Below the pieces are notes generated by a model. The model saw nothing but the letters and a program-made list of their open reading frames with translations, had not been told where the DNA came from and made no database searches. Both the position numbers and the translations under genes were made by a program. Shown here piece by piece: positions 26,334 through 34,502 of a stretch of 57,424 nucleotides of DNA. How positions within the stretch are numbered: position 1 is the first letter of the stretch; each line of letters starts with the position of its first letter. The stretch lies in NCBI GenBank assembly GCA_002344075.1, contig DDTM01000084.1:1-57424 (forward strand), given 5' to 3'. Source of the DNA: Bacteroidetes bacterium UBA2364. GTDB lineage: Bacteria; Bacteroidota; Rhodothermia; Rhodothermales; UBA2364.

Positions 26334-27569
26334 ATGTATAAAAAGGGTCTGCATTCGTTGTTTTTGGCACTGCTTGTAGTGATTTCCATTACACGTTCCA
26401 CTGAATTTGTGTTTGCACAATCGGGAGTAGATCAGCTGCGTTCAGGGGAGGCCTTCCAAGGTGTGTTAAACAACCTTGATAATCGCTTACAAAATGGTAG
26501 TTTTGCAGATTATTATCGCTTTAGTGGAGAAGCTGGCGAAGAGATCCAGTTAGACCTTTATTCTGCTGCTTTCGATACCTACCTCACCCTGACATCGCCT
26601 TCTGGCAGATTTGTGGATAATGATGATGCGGCAGGTTCGAAAAGCCATTCTCAATTACGCCTTTCTTTACCCGAAACGGGTGAATATAAAATTACGGTTT
26701 CGTCGTATCTCCCAAGAAAAACAGGAATCTATTCTATTGTTTTTACAAAAATAATGAATGACCAGACACGGCGGGGAATGTCTGCGCAACAAGAGCGAGA
26801 TGTAGCATCCAAATCTCCTTCCACAGGGCGCGTTTTTGGGCTATTTATCGGCATAAGTGATTATAATGGTCGTGCACCTAATTTATCCTATACAGCACAA
26901 GATGCACAGGTAGTACGCCAAGCGATGTTGACCGGACTTGGCATGTCGCCTTCGCATGGCTTGGTACTTACAGATCGTCAAGCAACGGAATCTAATTTTC
27001 AACGTGCGATGTATCAGTTTTCAAAGGAAATGACACCTAACGATGTGTTTATCTTATTTTTTTCTGGTCATGGTTTTCGGGTAAAACGGCATTCCTTTCA
27101 AACACAAGACCCGGATGGCTTTGATGAAACATTAGAATTATATGATGGAACGATATTAGATGATGAATTGGATGTTTTATTGGGTATGATTCCATCAAAA
27201 ACACAAATTATCGTTATTGATGCATGTTTCAGCGGTGGATTTGCAAAGGACATTATATCGCGCCCTAACCGAATGGGACTTTTTTCCTCGGAAGAAGACT
27301 TAGAATCGAATGTGGCCTCCCAATTTCGAGCAGGTGGCTATCTCTCCTATTTGTTTGCTGAAGGCGTAAAAGAAGCACGTGCGGATTTAAACCGAGACAA
27401 CATTATTACGGCTTTGGAACTGAGTCAGTATGTTCAAAATCGGTTTCAGGATGTTTCCGCTCAGATTCCTGCATCTGTATCGGTGTCTGATCCCAACTAT
27501 ATTTCGATGCAACGTTTGGTTGTGGATCGCGGTAGTATTCGCCCGAATGATGTCTTATTCTTCAAATAA
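26334..27569 (+). CDS. Exported caspase-family (C14) protease with PPC domain
   Basis: The 411-aa protein has a cleavable signal peptide (about 1-29, ending FAQ). A bacterial pre-peptidase C-terminal (PPC) beta domain covers about 40-138 (DYYRFSGEAGEEIQLDL, GEYKITV). A caspase fold covers about 167-390 with the catalytic dyad His246 (FSGHG) and Cys298 (IDACFSGG). Both catalytic residues are present, so it should be active as an Arg/Lys- or Asp-type cysteine protease outside the cytoplasm. A DLNRDN segment near 365 resembles a calcium-binding loop. Known bacterial orthocaspases include defence and developmental proteases; the role here is unknown. Confidence 0.85.
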   Translation: MYKKGLHSLFLALLVVISITRSTEFVFAQSGVDQLRSGEAFQGVLNNLDNRLQNGSFADYYRFSGEAGEEIQLDLYSAAFDTYLTLTSPSGRFVDNDDAAGSKSHSQLRLSLPETGEYKITVSSYLPRKTGIYSIVFTKIMNDQTRRGMSAQQERDVASKSPSTGRVFGLFIGISDYNGRAPNLSYTAQDAQVVRQAMLTGLGMSPSHGLVLTDRQATESNFQRAMYQFSKEMTPNDVFILFFSGHGFRVKRHSFQTQDPDGFDETLELYDGTILDDELDVLLGMIPSKTQIIVIDACFSGGFAKDIISRPNRMGLFSSEEDLESNVASQFRAGGYLSYLFAEGVKEARADLNRDNIITALELSQYVQNRFQDVSAQIPASVSVSDPNYISMQRLVVDRGSIRPNDVLFFK

Positions 27570-27576
27570 TGGACAC

Positions 27577-28854
27577 TTAGCGCTTGATATGGTGCTCGGC
27601 CAATTGAACCCATTTCTTTATGTCCTTGTCATCAACGGGCTTTAATTGGTCATCTACTTCAACGATAACAAAGAAACCTGCTTTAGCACCTGTTTTTTTA
27701 AGCTGCTGAATAAATGGTATCTGATCGCTTTGTTCCAATTTTCCAGTTTCGAGAGACCATCGTTCTGAGGCGGTTAAGCAGCCCAAAGAAGGTGTATTGG
27801 GATAAAAAGGCGTGTTGGGATAAAATTCAGGGTTGATAGTGGTTCCATGTGCCCATATTTCAAACCTTCCTGCTTTTCCTGCCCAATAAGCCTCGGTAAT
27901 GGCTGGGCGATTGCGCCATGAAGCAGGCCAAAGAGATAAATAGTCGTGTAAAGCAAGACTTTGGGTGGTATCAGGTCTAATGGGTAAGAATCGGTTTTCA
28001 GCAATTTCAAAAGGCAAATACAAAGGCAGTACTTCGGAAGGGCCAATAAAGGAGTTTTCTGTATGTGAGATGCCTTCCCAGCGCAAAATGCCCTGTGGCG
28101 AATTTCCGTTCGTTAGGTAGCCGGGTAGATTTGTGACGGCTCTGGCAAGATGTGGAATACTAAACAATGATTCTAAGCTATCCCGAACAAATGATCCATC
28201 TGCTTTACGGATAAAGGTTCTTCCGGGAAAGTCTCGGTTGTGTCGTTGAAAACTAAAAATGATGGTTTCACCCGCTAAGAATGGGTGCGAAAGCAACTTA
28301 ACCCACTCTTCCTCTGAGGTTGAGACGGGTTTGGTATTTCCCGTCAGTTGATACAACAACATGTTTAAAATGGGATTTTCCGTTGCGTCTTTAAACCTGT
28401 TTTTTGTGATTGTAAGGTAGTTCTGACCAAGTTCCGGATTTATCCGGACCAGATAAAGCACGGCCATTGCAAATAATTTGGGGTGTTTGGTTTTTCTCGT
28501 CACTTCTTCCATTTCCTTTTCAAACTGAGAATGGAATAAAGTAAAAACCACTTCCATCCAAGCCCGTTGAAAAGAGGGAGTTTGTTCCCAGAAAGCCGAA
28601 AAAGCCCGTTTGACAGCCCCAAAGGCAAAGGAGTCTTTCACCTGCATCAACTCCATTGCCCAAAAAGCGGTTTCCCAGTCCGGTGCGGTATCGGAAGTTA
28701 ATGCGCCTGTCAATGTTTTTCGAATGGCTTCATCCTTCAAAACACGCTCTTGTTCCATACGTTGCGTGCGGGTAGCACCCAGAAATTGTCGTGGTTGCGA
28801 CGTTGCCCAAGGCATCGTACACATTAAAATCCACAAAAAGATTGTCAATTTCAT
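27577..28854 (-). CDS. Exported protein of unknown function, possible divergent L,D-transpeptidase
   Basis: The 425-aa protein has an N-terminal signal peptide (about 1-19, ending ATSQ). Residues 25-180 are helical with no recognised domain. The C-terminal third contains WAHGTTIN (His336) and SLGCLTA (Ser357, Cys359), resembling the HG...SHGC catalytic pair of YkuD L,D-transpeptidases with Leu in place of His. A tandem hexapeptide FYPNTP lies between them. I do not assign a function. The start at 28854 is chosen over 28893 because it opens the signal peptide. It lies 25 bp after the amidohydrolase gene and is probably co-transcribed with it. Confidence 0.55.
   Translation of the reverse strand: MKLTIFLWILMCTMPWATSQPRQFLGATRTQRMEQERVLKDEAIRKTLTGALTSDTAPDWETAFWAMELMQVKDSFAFGAVKRAFSAFWEQTPSFQRAWMEVVFTLFHSQFEKEMEEVTRKTKHPKLFAMAVLYLVRINPELGQNYLTITKNRFKDATENPILNMLLYQLTGNTKPVSTSEEEWVKLLSHPFLAGETIIFSFQRHNRDFPGRTFIRKADGSFVRDSLESLFSIPHLARAVTNLPGYLTNGNSPQGILRWEGISHTENSFIGPSEVLPLYLPFEIAENRFLPIRPDTTQSLALHDYLSLWPASWRNRPAITEAYWAGKAGRFEIWAHGTTINPEFYPNTPFYPNTPSLGCLTASERWSLETGKLEQSDQIPFIQQLKKTGAKAGFFVIVEVDDQLKPVDDKDIKKWVQLAEHHIKR
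27791..27826. repeat. Tandem 18-bp in-frame duplication
   Basis: Two adjacent 18-bp units (27791-27808 and 27809-27826) match at 15 of 18 positions and encode the repeated hexapeptide FYPNTP on the minus strand. The three differences are two synonymous changes within the unit and one at its edge, so the duplication is not recent and the peptide has been conserved. Confidence 0.85.
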
Positions 28855-28879
28855 GTTATTGCTCTTTTGAGAAATTCTT

Positions 28880-30559
28880 TTATTTGGCGGCATAAACCCT
28901 TTTCCCAGCGATCCACGTTTCCAGCACCTTGGCTTTCAAGACTTCTTTGGGAGAGACTGTCATGATGTCACGATCCAGGATCACAAAATCTGCCCATTTA
29001 CCCACTTCCAAAGACCCCAATACATTTTCCTGAAAAGCCGCATAGGCGGCATCCAAGGTAAACCCTCGCAGGGCTTCCATGCGGCTGAGTTTTTGATCCG
29101 GAAACCAGCCTTGTGCGGGGTTGCCCTCGGCATCTTGCCGGGTTATGGCGGCATAAAAACCAAGCATAGGATTCACCCATTCAACGGGAAAATCTGAACC
29201 CAATGCAAGTTTTGCATTAGATTTTAAAAGCGCCTGCCAAACATACCCCCCCTTGATCCGTTCTATGCCTACCCGATCTTGTGCCCAAGGCATATCACTG
29301 GTAGCATGTGTGGGCTGCATGGAAGCAATGATCCCATTTTTTGAAAAACGCGGAATGTCGGATAAAGCGACAATTTGGGCATGTTCGACGCGATTTCGCC
29401 AGTCTTTTCCAGGATATTGTTTTTGGATGGCTTCATACACTTCTAAAACAATGCGATTGGCCCGGTCTCCGATGGCATGGGTGTTTACCTGAATTCCTGC
29501 CCGTACTGCTTTCTCGACAACTTCCCGAAAGTAGGTTTCCTGTGTGAGTAGTAGCCCACGATTACCAGCATCGTCACTATAATCGGTTAGCATCGCAGCA
29601 CCCCTGCTTCCTAATGCGCCATCCATGTACATTTTCACCGAACGCATAGTCAGTTTATGCCCATAATCCAGTACTGCTCCATTTCGGAGGAGAAACTCAA
29701 AAGCCGCGAGAGGACCATCGGCCATTGCATATACCCTTATATCAAATTGATTCCGATCAATGGCTTTCTTATACCGATTGAGCGTCTCGACAGAAGTTCC
29801 GGCATCATGCACGCCTGTTAGCCCCAGAGAAATACAGTTTTGAATGGCCATTTGCAGGGCGCGGTTCAACATGGCTTCGGTGGGTTGCGGAATGCGCATA
29901 TCCACTAAACCCATCGCATTGTCAATAAATATGCCATTTGGCCACCCTTTTTGATCACGATATATTTTACCACCCTCCGGCTCAGTCAGCTTGGATGGAT
30001 CCTCTGCCAAACGCCGCAGTGCCGCTGTATTGGCCCAACCTGCATGGCCATCAATTCGAACCAGCCAAACCGGGCGGTTGGGGAAAGCCTCGTCCAAATC
30101 TTGTGCTGTTGGAAATTGTTTTTCCGGCCAGTCGTTTTGATCCCATCCTCTTCCAAGAATCCATTCTCCTTCCGTTTGTTTTGCTGCAAATGCCTTTAGC
30201 CGTTCAATGATTTCCGATTTAGATTGTGTGCCAACCAAATTTGCTGCCATCAGGCTTTCGCCAAGTCCCATCAAGTGGGCGTGTGCATCAATAAGACCGG
30301 GAATGACGGTTTTTCCTTTTGCATCCACCCGTCTCATTTTGGGAAACCGCCGAATAAGATCTGCCGATCTCCCAACGGCAACCACTTTCCCACCCCGAAT
30401 CAGCATGGCCTCCGTTTCGGGGTGCTTTGTGTTTACGGTATAGATGTGGGCATTATGCAAGAGAAACGAGCCTGTTTGTTGGGCAAAAAGGTTTGGGTGG
30501 ATCAAGAAAGCCAGAAATAGCCACAAGAAATGCAATATCTGCTTTTTGGGGTGTTTCAT
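28880..30559 (-). CDS. Exported amidohydrolase, YtcJ-like
   Basis: The product of about 559 aa has a signal peptide (hydrophobic HFLWLFLAFLI, ending FAQ) followed by an amidohydrolase TIM barrel of the YtcJ/Amidohydro_3 type. It shows metal-binding HAHL after IPGLID, the His-rich HAIGDRANR, VEHAQIV, and GSDFPVEWVNP. The ATG at 30559 gives the usual signal-peptide N terminus; 30571 is the alternative. The family hydrolyses N-substituted amides or cyclic imides; the substrate is unknown. It is divergent from the TonB receptor over about 190 bp. Confidence 0.85.
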   Translation of the reverse strand: MKHPKKQILHFLWLFLAFLIHPNLFAQQTGSFLLHNAHIYTVNTKHPETEAMLIRGGKVVAVGRSADLIRRFPKMRRVDAKGKTVIPGLIDAHAHLMGLGESLMAANLVGTQSKSEIIERLKAFAAKQTEGEWILGRGWDQNDWPEKQFPTAQDLDEAFPNRPVWLVRIDGHAGWANTAALRRLAEDPSKLTEPEGGKIYRDQKGWPNGIFIDNAMGLVDMRIPQPTEAMLNRALQMAIQNCISLGLTGVHDAGTSVETLNRYKKAIDRNQFDIRVYAMADGPLAAFEFLLRNGAVLDYGHKLTMRSVKMYMDGALGSRGAAMLTDYSDDAGNRGLLLTQETYFREVVEKAVRAGIQVNTHAIGDRANRIVLEVYEAIQKQYPGKDWRNRVEHAQIVALSDIPRFSKNGIIASMQPTHATSDMPWAQDRVGIERIKGGYVWQALLKSNAKLALGSDFPVEWVNPMLGFYAAITRQDAEGNPAQGWFPDQKLSRMEALRGFTLDAAYAAFQENVLGSLEVGKWADFVILDRDIMTVSPKEVLKAKVLETWIAGKRVYAAK

Positions 30560-30746
30560 TTTAGACCTCATTTTTATAACAGAAAATCAAATTAGGTATT
30601 GGTTTCTTGTAAATACGAATAGTTTTACACAAGAAAAATAAAAAACAAGCAAGCCAAGACATTCAACATCTTGATTTATGACGACGCAATGTCGTACTAT
30701 CCGCTACCTTGTAATTTAACCATAACCTCCCAAACTCCAAACATTT

Positions 30747-33359
30747 ATGTTAAACCGTATAGGACTCATACTGGTTTGCCTCTTTGCAGGCTTTGCAACC
30801 GCTTCTGCACAAGTAAATCTGTCTGGTCAAGTAACCGATGCGGATTCCGGAACCCCTCTACCCGGCGTCAATATTCTGGTTCTTGGAACAACAGGTGGAA
30901 CCACAACCAGTACTTCAGGCAAGTTCTCCTTAAAGGTTTCTAAACTACCTGTAACCCTGCAATTCCGTTTTGTGGGATACGAGACCAAAGATGTAACCGT
31001 TAGCGATGAACAACCCCTGAACATCAGGCTCTCGGAAACGGTAAATCAATCCGACGAGCTTATCATTGTTGGGAGTCGTTTTTTTCCACGGACTCAAACC
31101 GACTCACCCGCGCCGATAGACAATATCCGGGCGCAAGACTTGATGAATTCCGGACAGTTACAGTTCGACAAACAATTAATGTACAAGGTTCCCGCCTACA
31201 ATTCCACCCAACAAACCATTTCGGATGCGACGGCGCACTTTGATCCGGCAGATCTTCGCGGCTTAGGTCCCTCGCGCACCTTGGTCTTGATCAATGGTAA
31301 GCGTAAAAACCCTTCTTCCTTGCTATATCTAAACGATACGCCTGGAAAAGGAGAAGTAGGGGTAGATATGAAGAGCATTCCATCTGCCGCGATCAAACGT
31401 GTTGAAATACTCCGTGACGGGGCTTCGGCGCAATATGGTTCCGATGCCATCGCCGGGGTGGTTAATATCATTCTAAACGACGAAGTAGAATATACCGACC
31501 TCAACTTCTTTTCGGGCATGACCACCGAGGGAGATGGGCTTACTGCTGGCTTTTCTGCCAATACAGGTTTTCGGATTGGAACCAAAGGGTTTGTCAACTT
31601 TACGACTGGGTTCTCGGACCAACAGGAAACCAATCGTGCCGGAACTCCCGGAAAAGATGACCTTTTTGGTGTACCAGCCAATGACCCAACATTTGGATCG
31701 TGGTTATCGAAACACCCAGATCTTGGAATGCGTGTGGGACAACCGAATATGACCTCTAGCAATATATTTTTTAATGCGACGCTACCCGTTGGGGAAGCAG
31801 AGGTCTATGCAATGGGAGGAACCGTTCTCCGCAAAGGTACCAGTTATGCGTTGTATCGCCCGCCCTACTGGAAAAGTGATCCGTTTAATTTATTACATAC
31901 TGCCGGAACCACTTATGAAGGTTTCCAACCAAGTTTTGAAACAGACATTCTGGATAACACCTTAGTGATGGGAGTTCGGGGCAAAAAAGCAGAATGGAGC
32001 TATGATTTAAGTTCCAGTATGGGCAACAACAAAGCGGATTATACGGTCAATAACAGTAAAAACGATGACCTTGGCGCGAGTAGTCCTACGTCCTTTGACA
32101 CAGGTGGTCATGCGTTTAGTCATATCGTTAATAATTTAGACGTATCCCGCAGCATCGGCAAAATAAACCTTTCTTTTGGTTCGGAATTCCGTTTGGAAAA
32201 CTTCGTTGCTCGCGAAGGACAATTAGAATCTTACATCGGAGGGGGGACTATTTCTTTCCCTGGTCTTAAGCCTGCTGATGCGGTAAATGCCCGTCGTTAT
32301 AATATTGGTTTTTATGGTGATGTTACCGCAGATGTGACAAAGGATTTCTTGATTGGTGGTGCACTTCGTTATGAGCATTATACGGATTTTGGCAATACCA
32401 TCAACTGGAAAGCCCAAGCACGTTATAAATTGCTTGAGGATAAAGTGGTCATTCGTGCCTCAGCCAGTACGGGCTTCCGTGCTCCCTCCTTGCACCAAAT
32501 CCACACCCGTAACATTCAGACCCTCGTTTCTGGTGGTACTGTTTCCAACCAAGGAACCTTTGCCAATACCAGTCCGGTTCTCCGTGCTTTGGGCGTACCG
32601 AAATTGAAGCAAGAAGAAGCATTCAATATTACGGCTGGTGTGGCGTTAAAGCCTGTATCGGGCCTGACCGCTACCTTAGACTACTACAACATTACCGTAA
32701 ATGACCGTGTCCTATTCTCTGGAGAAATTAACTCAAGTAATCCCAATTCCCCTGTAGGAAAAGTTCTTAAAACGTATGATGTTACATCCATTAAGTTCTT
32801 TATCAATGCATTAAATACAAAAACATCGGGAGTAGATGCTGTTGTAAGTTATGCGGGCTTGGGCATAGGCGGTGGATATTTGGATGTCACCCTCTCCGGA
32901 AACGTCAACAAAACAGTCTTGGAAGGAGAACCAGAAACCCCAACCGCCATCAAGCAATCTGGGGCCATTTTGTTTAACCGTAAAGAGCAAGCCCGTATTA
33001 CCTCGGCACGTCCACGCGATAAATTTACACTGGCATTAGACTATACGTTAAACAAAGCCACCATTTCATTAAACAATACTCGCTTTGGCGAGGTAACTTG
33101 GCAGCACGATAGTGATCCTAACAAAGACCAAACGTTCAGTGCAAAAGTGATTACAGATCTGGTTGCGCATTACCGTTTCTCCAAAAAAGTGGGTTTGGGT
33201 GTGACCATTGCCAACTTGTTGAATGTGTATCCTGATACCATTGACAACAAAGGAGATGTGGTCACAGACCTTGGAGGGCGCTTTAAGTATCCGTGGGAAG
33301 TAAACCAGTTCGGGTTTAATGGCACTACTCTACAAGCCAACTTGAACATTCGGTTCTAA
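30747..33359 (+). CDS. TonB-dependent outer-membrane receptor
   Basis: The 870-aa protein has a signal peptide (1-21, ending ASA). A CarboxypepD_reg-like beta domain covers about 23-100 (GQVTDADSGTPLPGVNI), the plug about 120-230 (RGLGPSRTLVLINGKRKN, VEILRDGASAQYGSDAIAGVVNI), then a 22-strand barrel ending in LQANLNIRF with a terminal aromatic. It imports large nutrients using TonB energy. The substrate is not evident: no SusD-like partner follows, and the next genes are DinB and GNAT. The upstream gap holds a short ACGAC/GTCGT dyad at 30681-30695. Confidence 0.93.
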   Translation: MLNRIGLILVCLFAGFATASAQVNLSGQVTDADSGTPLPGVNILVLGTTGGTTTSTSGKFSLKVSKLPVTLQFRFVGYETKDVTVSDEQPLNIRLSETVNQSDELIIVGSRFFPRTQTDSPAPIDNIRAQDLMNSGQLQFDKQLMYKVPAYNSTQQTISDATAHFDPADLRGLGPSRTLVLINGKRKNPSSLLYLNDTPGKGEVGVDMKSIPSAAIKRVEILRDGASAQYGSDAIAGVVNIILNDEVEYTDLNFFSGMTTEGDGLTAGFSANTGFRIGTKGFVNFTTGFSDQQETNRAGTPGKDDLFGVPANDPTFGSWLSKHPDLGMRVGQPNMTSSNIFFNATLPVGEAEVYAMGGTVLRKGTSYALYRPPYWKSDPFNLLHTAGTTYEGFQPSFETDILDNTLVMGVRGKKAEWSYDLSSSMGNNKADYTVNNSKNDDLGASSPTSFDTGGHAFSHIVNNLDVSRSIGKINLSFGSEFRLENFVAREGQLESYIGGGTISFPGLKPADAVNARRYNIGFYGDVTADVTKDFLIGGALRYEHYTDFGNTINWKAQARYKLLEDKVVIRASASTGFRAPSLHQIHTRNIQTLVSGGTVSNQGTFANTSPVLRALGVPKLKQEEAFNITAGVALKPVSGLTATLDYYNITVNDRVLFSGEINSSNPNSPVGKVLKTYDVTSIKFFINALNTKTSGVDAVVSYAGLGIGGGYLDVTLSGNVNKTVLEGEPETPTAIKQSGAILFNRKEQARITSARPRDKFTLALDYTLNKATISLNNTRFGEVTWQHDSDPNKDQTFSAKVITDLVAHYRFSKKVGLGVTIANLLNVYPDTIDNKGDVVTDLGGRFKYPWEVNQFGFNGTTLQANLNIRF

Positions 33360-33380
33360 GACCCAAGTATTACCAAATTG

Positions 33381-33416
33381 AAGCCGCTTCCTTAACCACG
33401 AGGCGGCTTTTGGTTT
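33381..33416 (+). terminator. Terminator after the TonB receptor
   Basis: AAGCCGC (33381-33387) pairs with GCGGCTT (33403-33409) across a 15-nt loop, followed by a T-rich stretch. It lies 21 bp after the receptor stop and 44 bp before the dinB-like start. Confidence 0.75.
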
Positions 33417-33460
33417 TCAATCCAACACTTCACTCCTTCAACCATTTTCTACAAAGAAAG

Positions 33461-33979
33461 ATGCTAAAAAAAACCAATTGGTTCGATCGTATATTTATCC
33501 CTATTCAAGATAATGGCCTGCTTCCGGGTATTATCGAACGCTTGGATGGAACCCCTATCCGATTAAACACTAAAGTAAAGCACGTGTCGGATGATGATAA
33601 AAGATCTTATGTAGGTGGATGGGGTATCAAGCAAGAAGTGGCGCATTTGATGCTATTAGAAACACTTTGGTTCGCCCGCCTCCAACAAATTGCACACGGA
33701 GAAGAATATCTAATCCCAGGGGATTTGACCAATCGAGCAACCCATGAAGCGGACCTTTCTGGAATCACCCTCGCCGAACTAAGTGAGGACTTTGCCCAAA
33801 AAAGATACAAAATGACGAACTGGCTTCAAAAATGCACCGCATCAACCCTCGAGAATACCGCACTACACCCCAGACTTCTTACACCCATGCGCATCATTGA
33901 TTTAGCCTACTTTGTGGCCGAGCACGATGACCACCATTTGGCCCAAATTACATTTCTACGTACACTCCGTTCTACCTAA
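33461..33979 (+). CDS. DinB-family putative metal-dependent protein
   Basis: The 172-aa four-helix-bundle protein has the DinB/YfiT layout and the usual metal-binding histidines: one in KQEVAHLMLLE and two in EHDDHHLAQI. Family members act as thiol S-transferases or remain uncharacterised; the name refers to DNA-damage induction of the founder. The start at 33461 is chosen because an upstream frame (33410) overlaps the receptor terminator. The GNAT gene starts 4 bp after the stop, so the two are co-translated. Confidence 0.85.
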   Translation: MLKKTNWFDRIFIPIQDNGLLPGIIERLDGTPIRLNTKVKHVSDDDKRSYVGGWGIKQEVAHLMLLETLWFARLQQIAHGEEYLIPGDLTNRATHEADLSGITLAELSEDFAQKRYKMTNWLQKCTASTLENTALHPRLLTPMRIIDLAYFVAEHDDHHLAQITFLRTLRST

Positions 33980-33983
33980 TCAT

Positions 33984-34499
33984 ATGAATCATATCCTAAC
34001 CACGCGACTAAACCTCTTTCCTTGCGATATTGGGATCATAGAGGCCATTCAAGAAGGCAATGCACATTTTGCCCACAAGATAGGTGCGAATGTGCCAGGA
34101 AACTGGACTGAATATGGAATAGAACCCATAATCTTTGTCAAAAACAAACTTATAAAACATCCAGAAGAAGCCTTGTGGTGGGGATGGATGGGCGTTCACC
34201 GCGCAGAAAAGTCCTTGGTGGTCAATGGTGGGTTCAAAGGCGCTCCCAGTGGAGAAGGCATCGTGGAAATCGGTTATGAAGTGGCTCCGACCTACCGTAA
34301 TTTGGGGGTGGCAACCGAGTTTGTCAATGCTTTGATTGAACTGGCATTCTCCGACAAGCAGGTAAAAAAAATCACAGCCCATACGCTCGCAGAAGAAAAT
34401 GCTTCGGTTAGGGTGTTAAAAAAGTGTGGATTTGAATTCATACAGTCGTTACACGATCCAGAAGATGGCGAAATATGGCAATGGGCAAAAAATAGATAA
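33984..34499 (+). CDS. GNAT-family N-acetyltransferase
   Basis: The 171-aa protein resembles RimJ/RimL-type acetyltransferases: VEIGYEVAPTYRNLGVATEFVNALIELAF carries the acetyl-CoA-binding segment in variant form, and ENASVRVLKKCGFEF is the typical C-terminal hairpin. The target is unknown. The start at 33984 follows the DinB stop by 4 bp; a longer in-frame reading would run back through the dinB-like gene in another frame. Confidence 0.85.
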   Translation: MNHILTTRLNLFPCDIGIIEAIQEGNAHFAHKIGANVPGNWTEYGIEPIIFVKNKLIKHPEEALWWGWMGVHRAEKSLVVNGGFKGAPSGEGIVEIGYEVAPTYRNLGVATEFVNALIELAFSDKQVKKITAHTLAEENASVRVLKKCGFEFIQSLHDPEDGEIWQWAKNR

Positions 34500-34502
34500 C
34501 AA

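Noticed and set aside
30681..30695. ACGAC/GTCGT dyad upstream of the TonB receptor
   Set aside because: Arms of only 5 bp are expected by chance at this scale; no recognised operator consensus.
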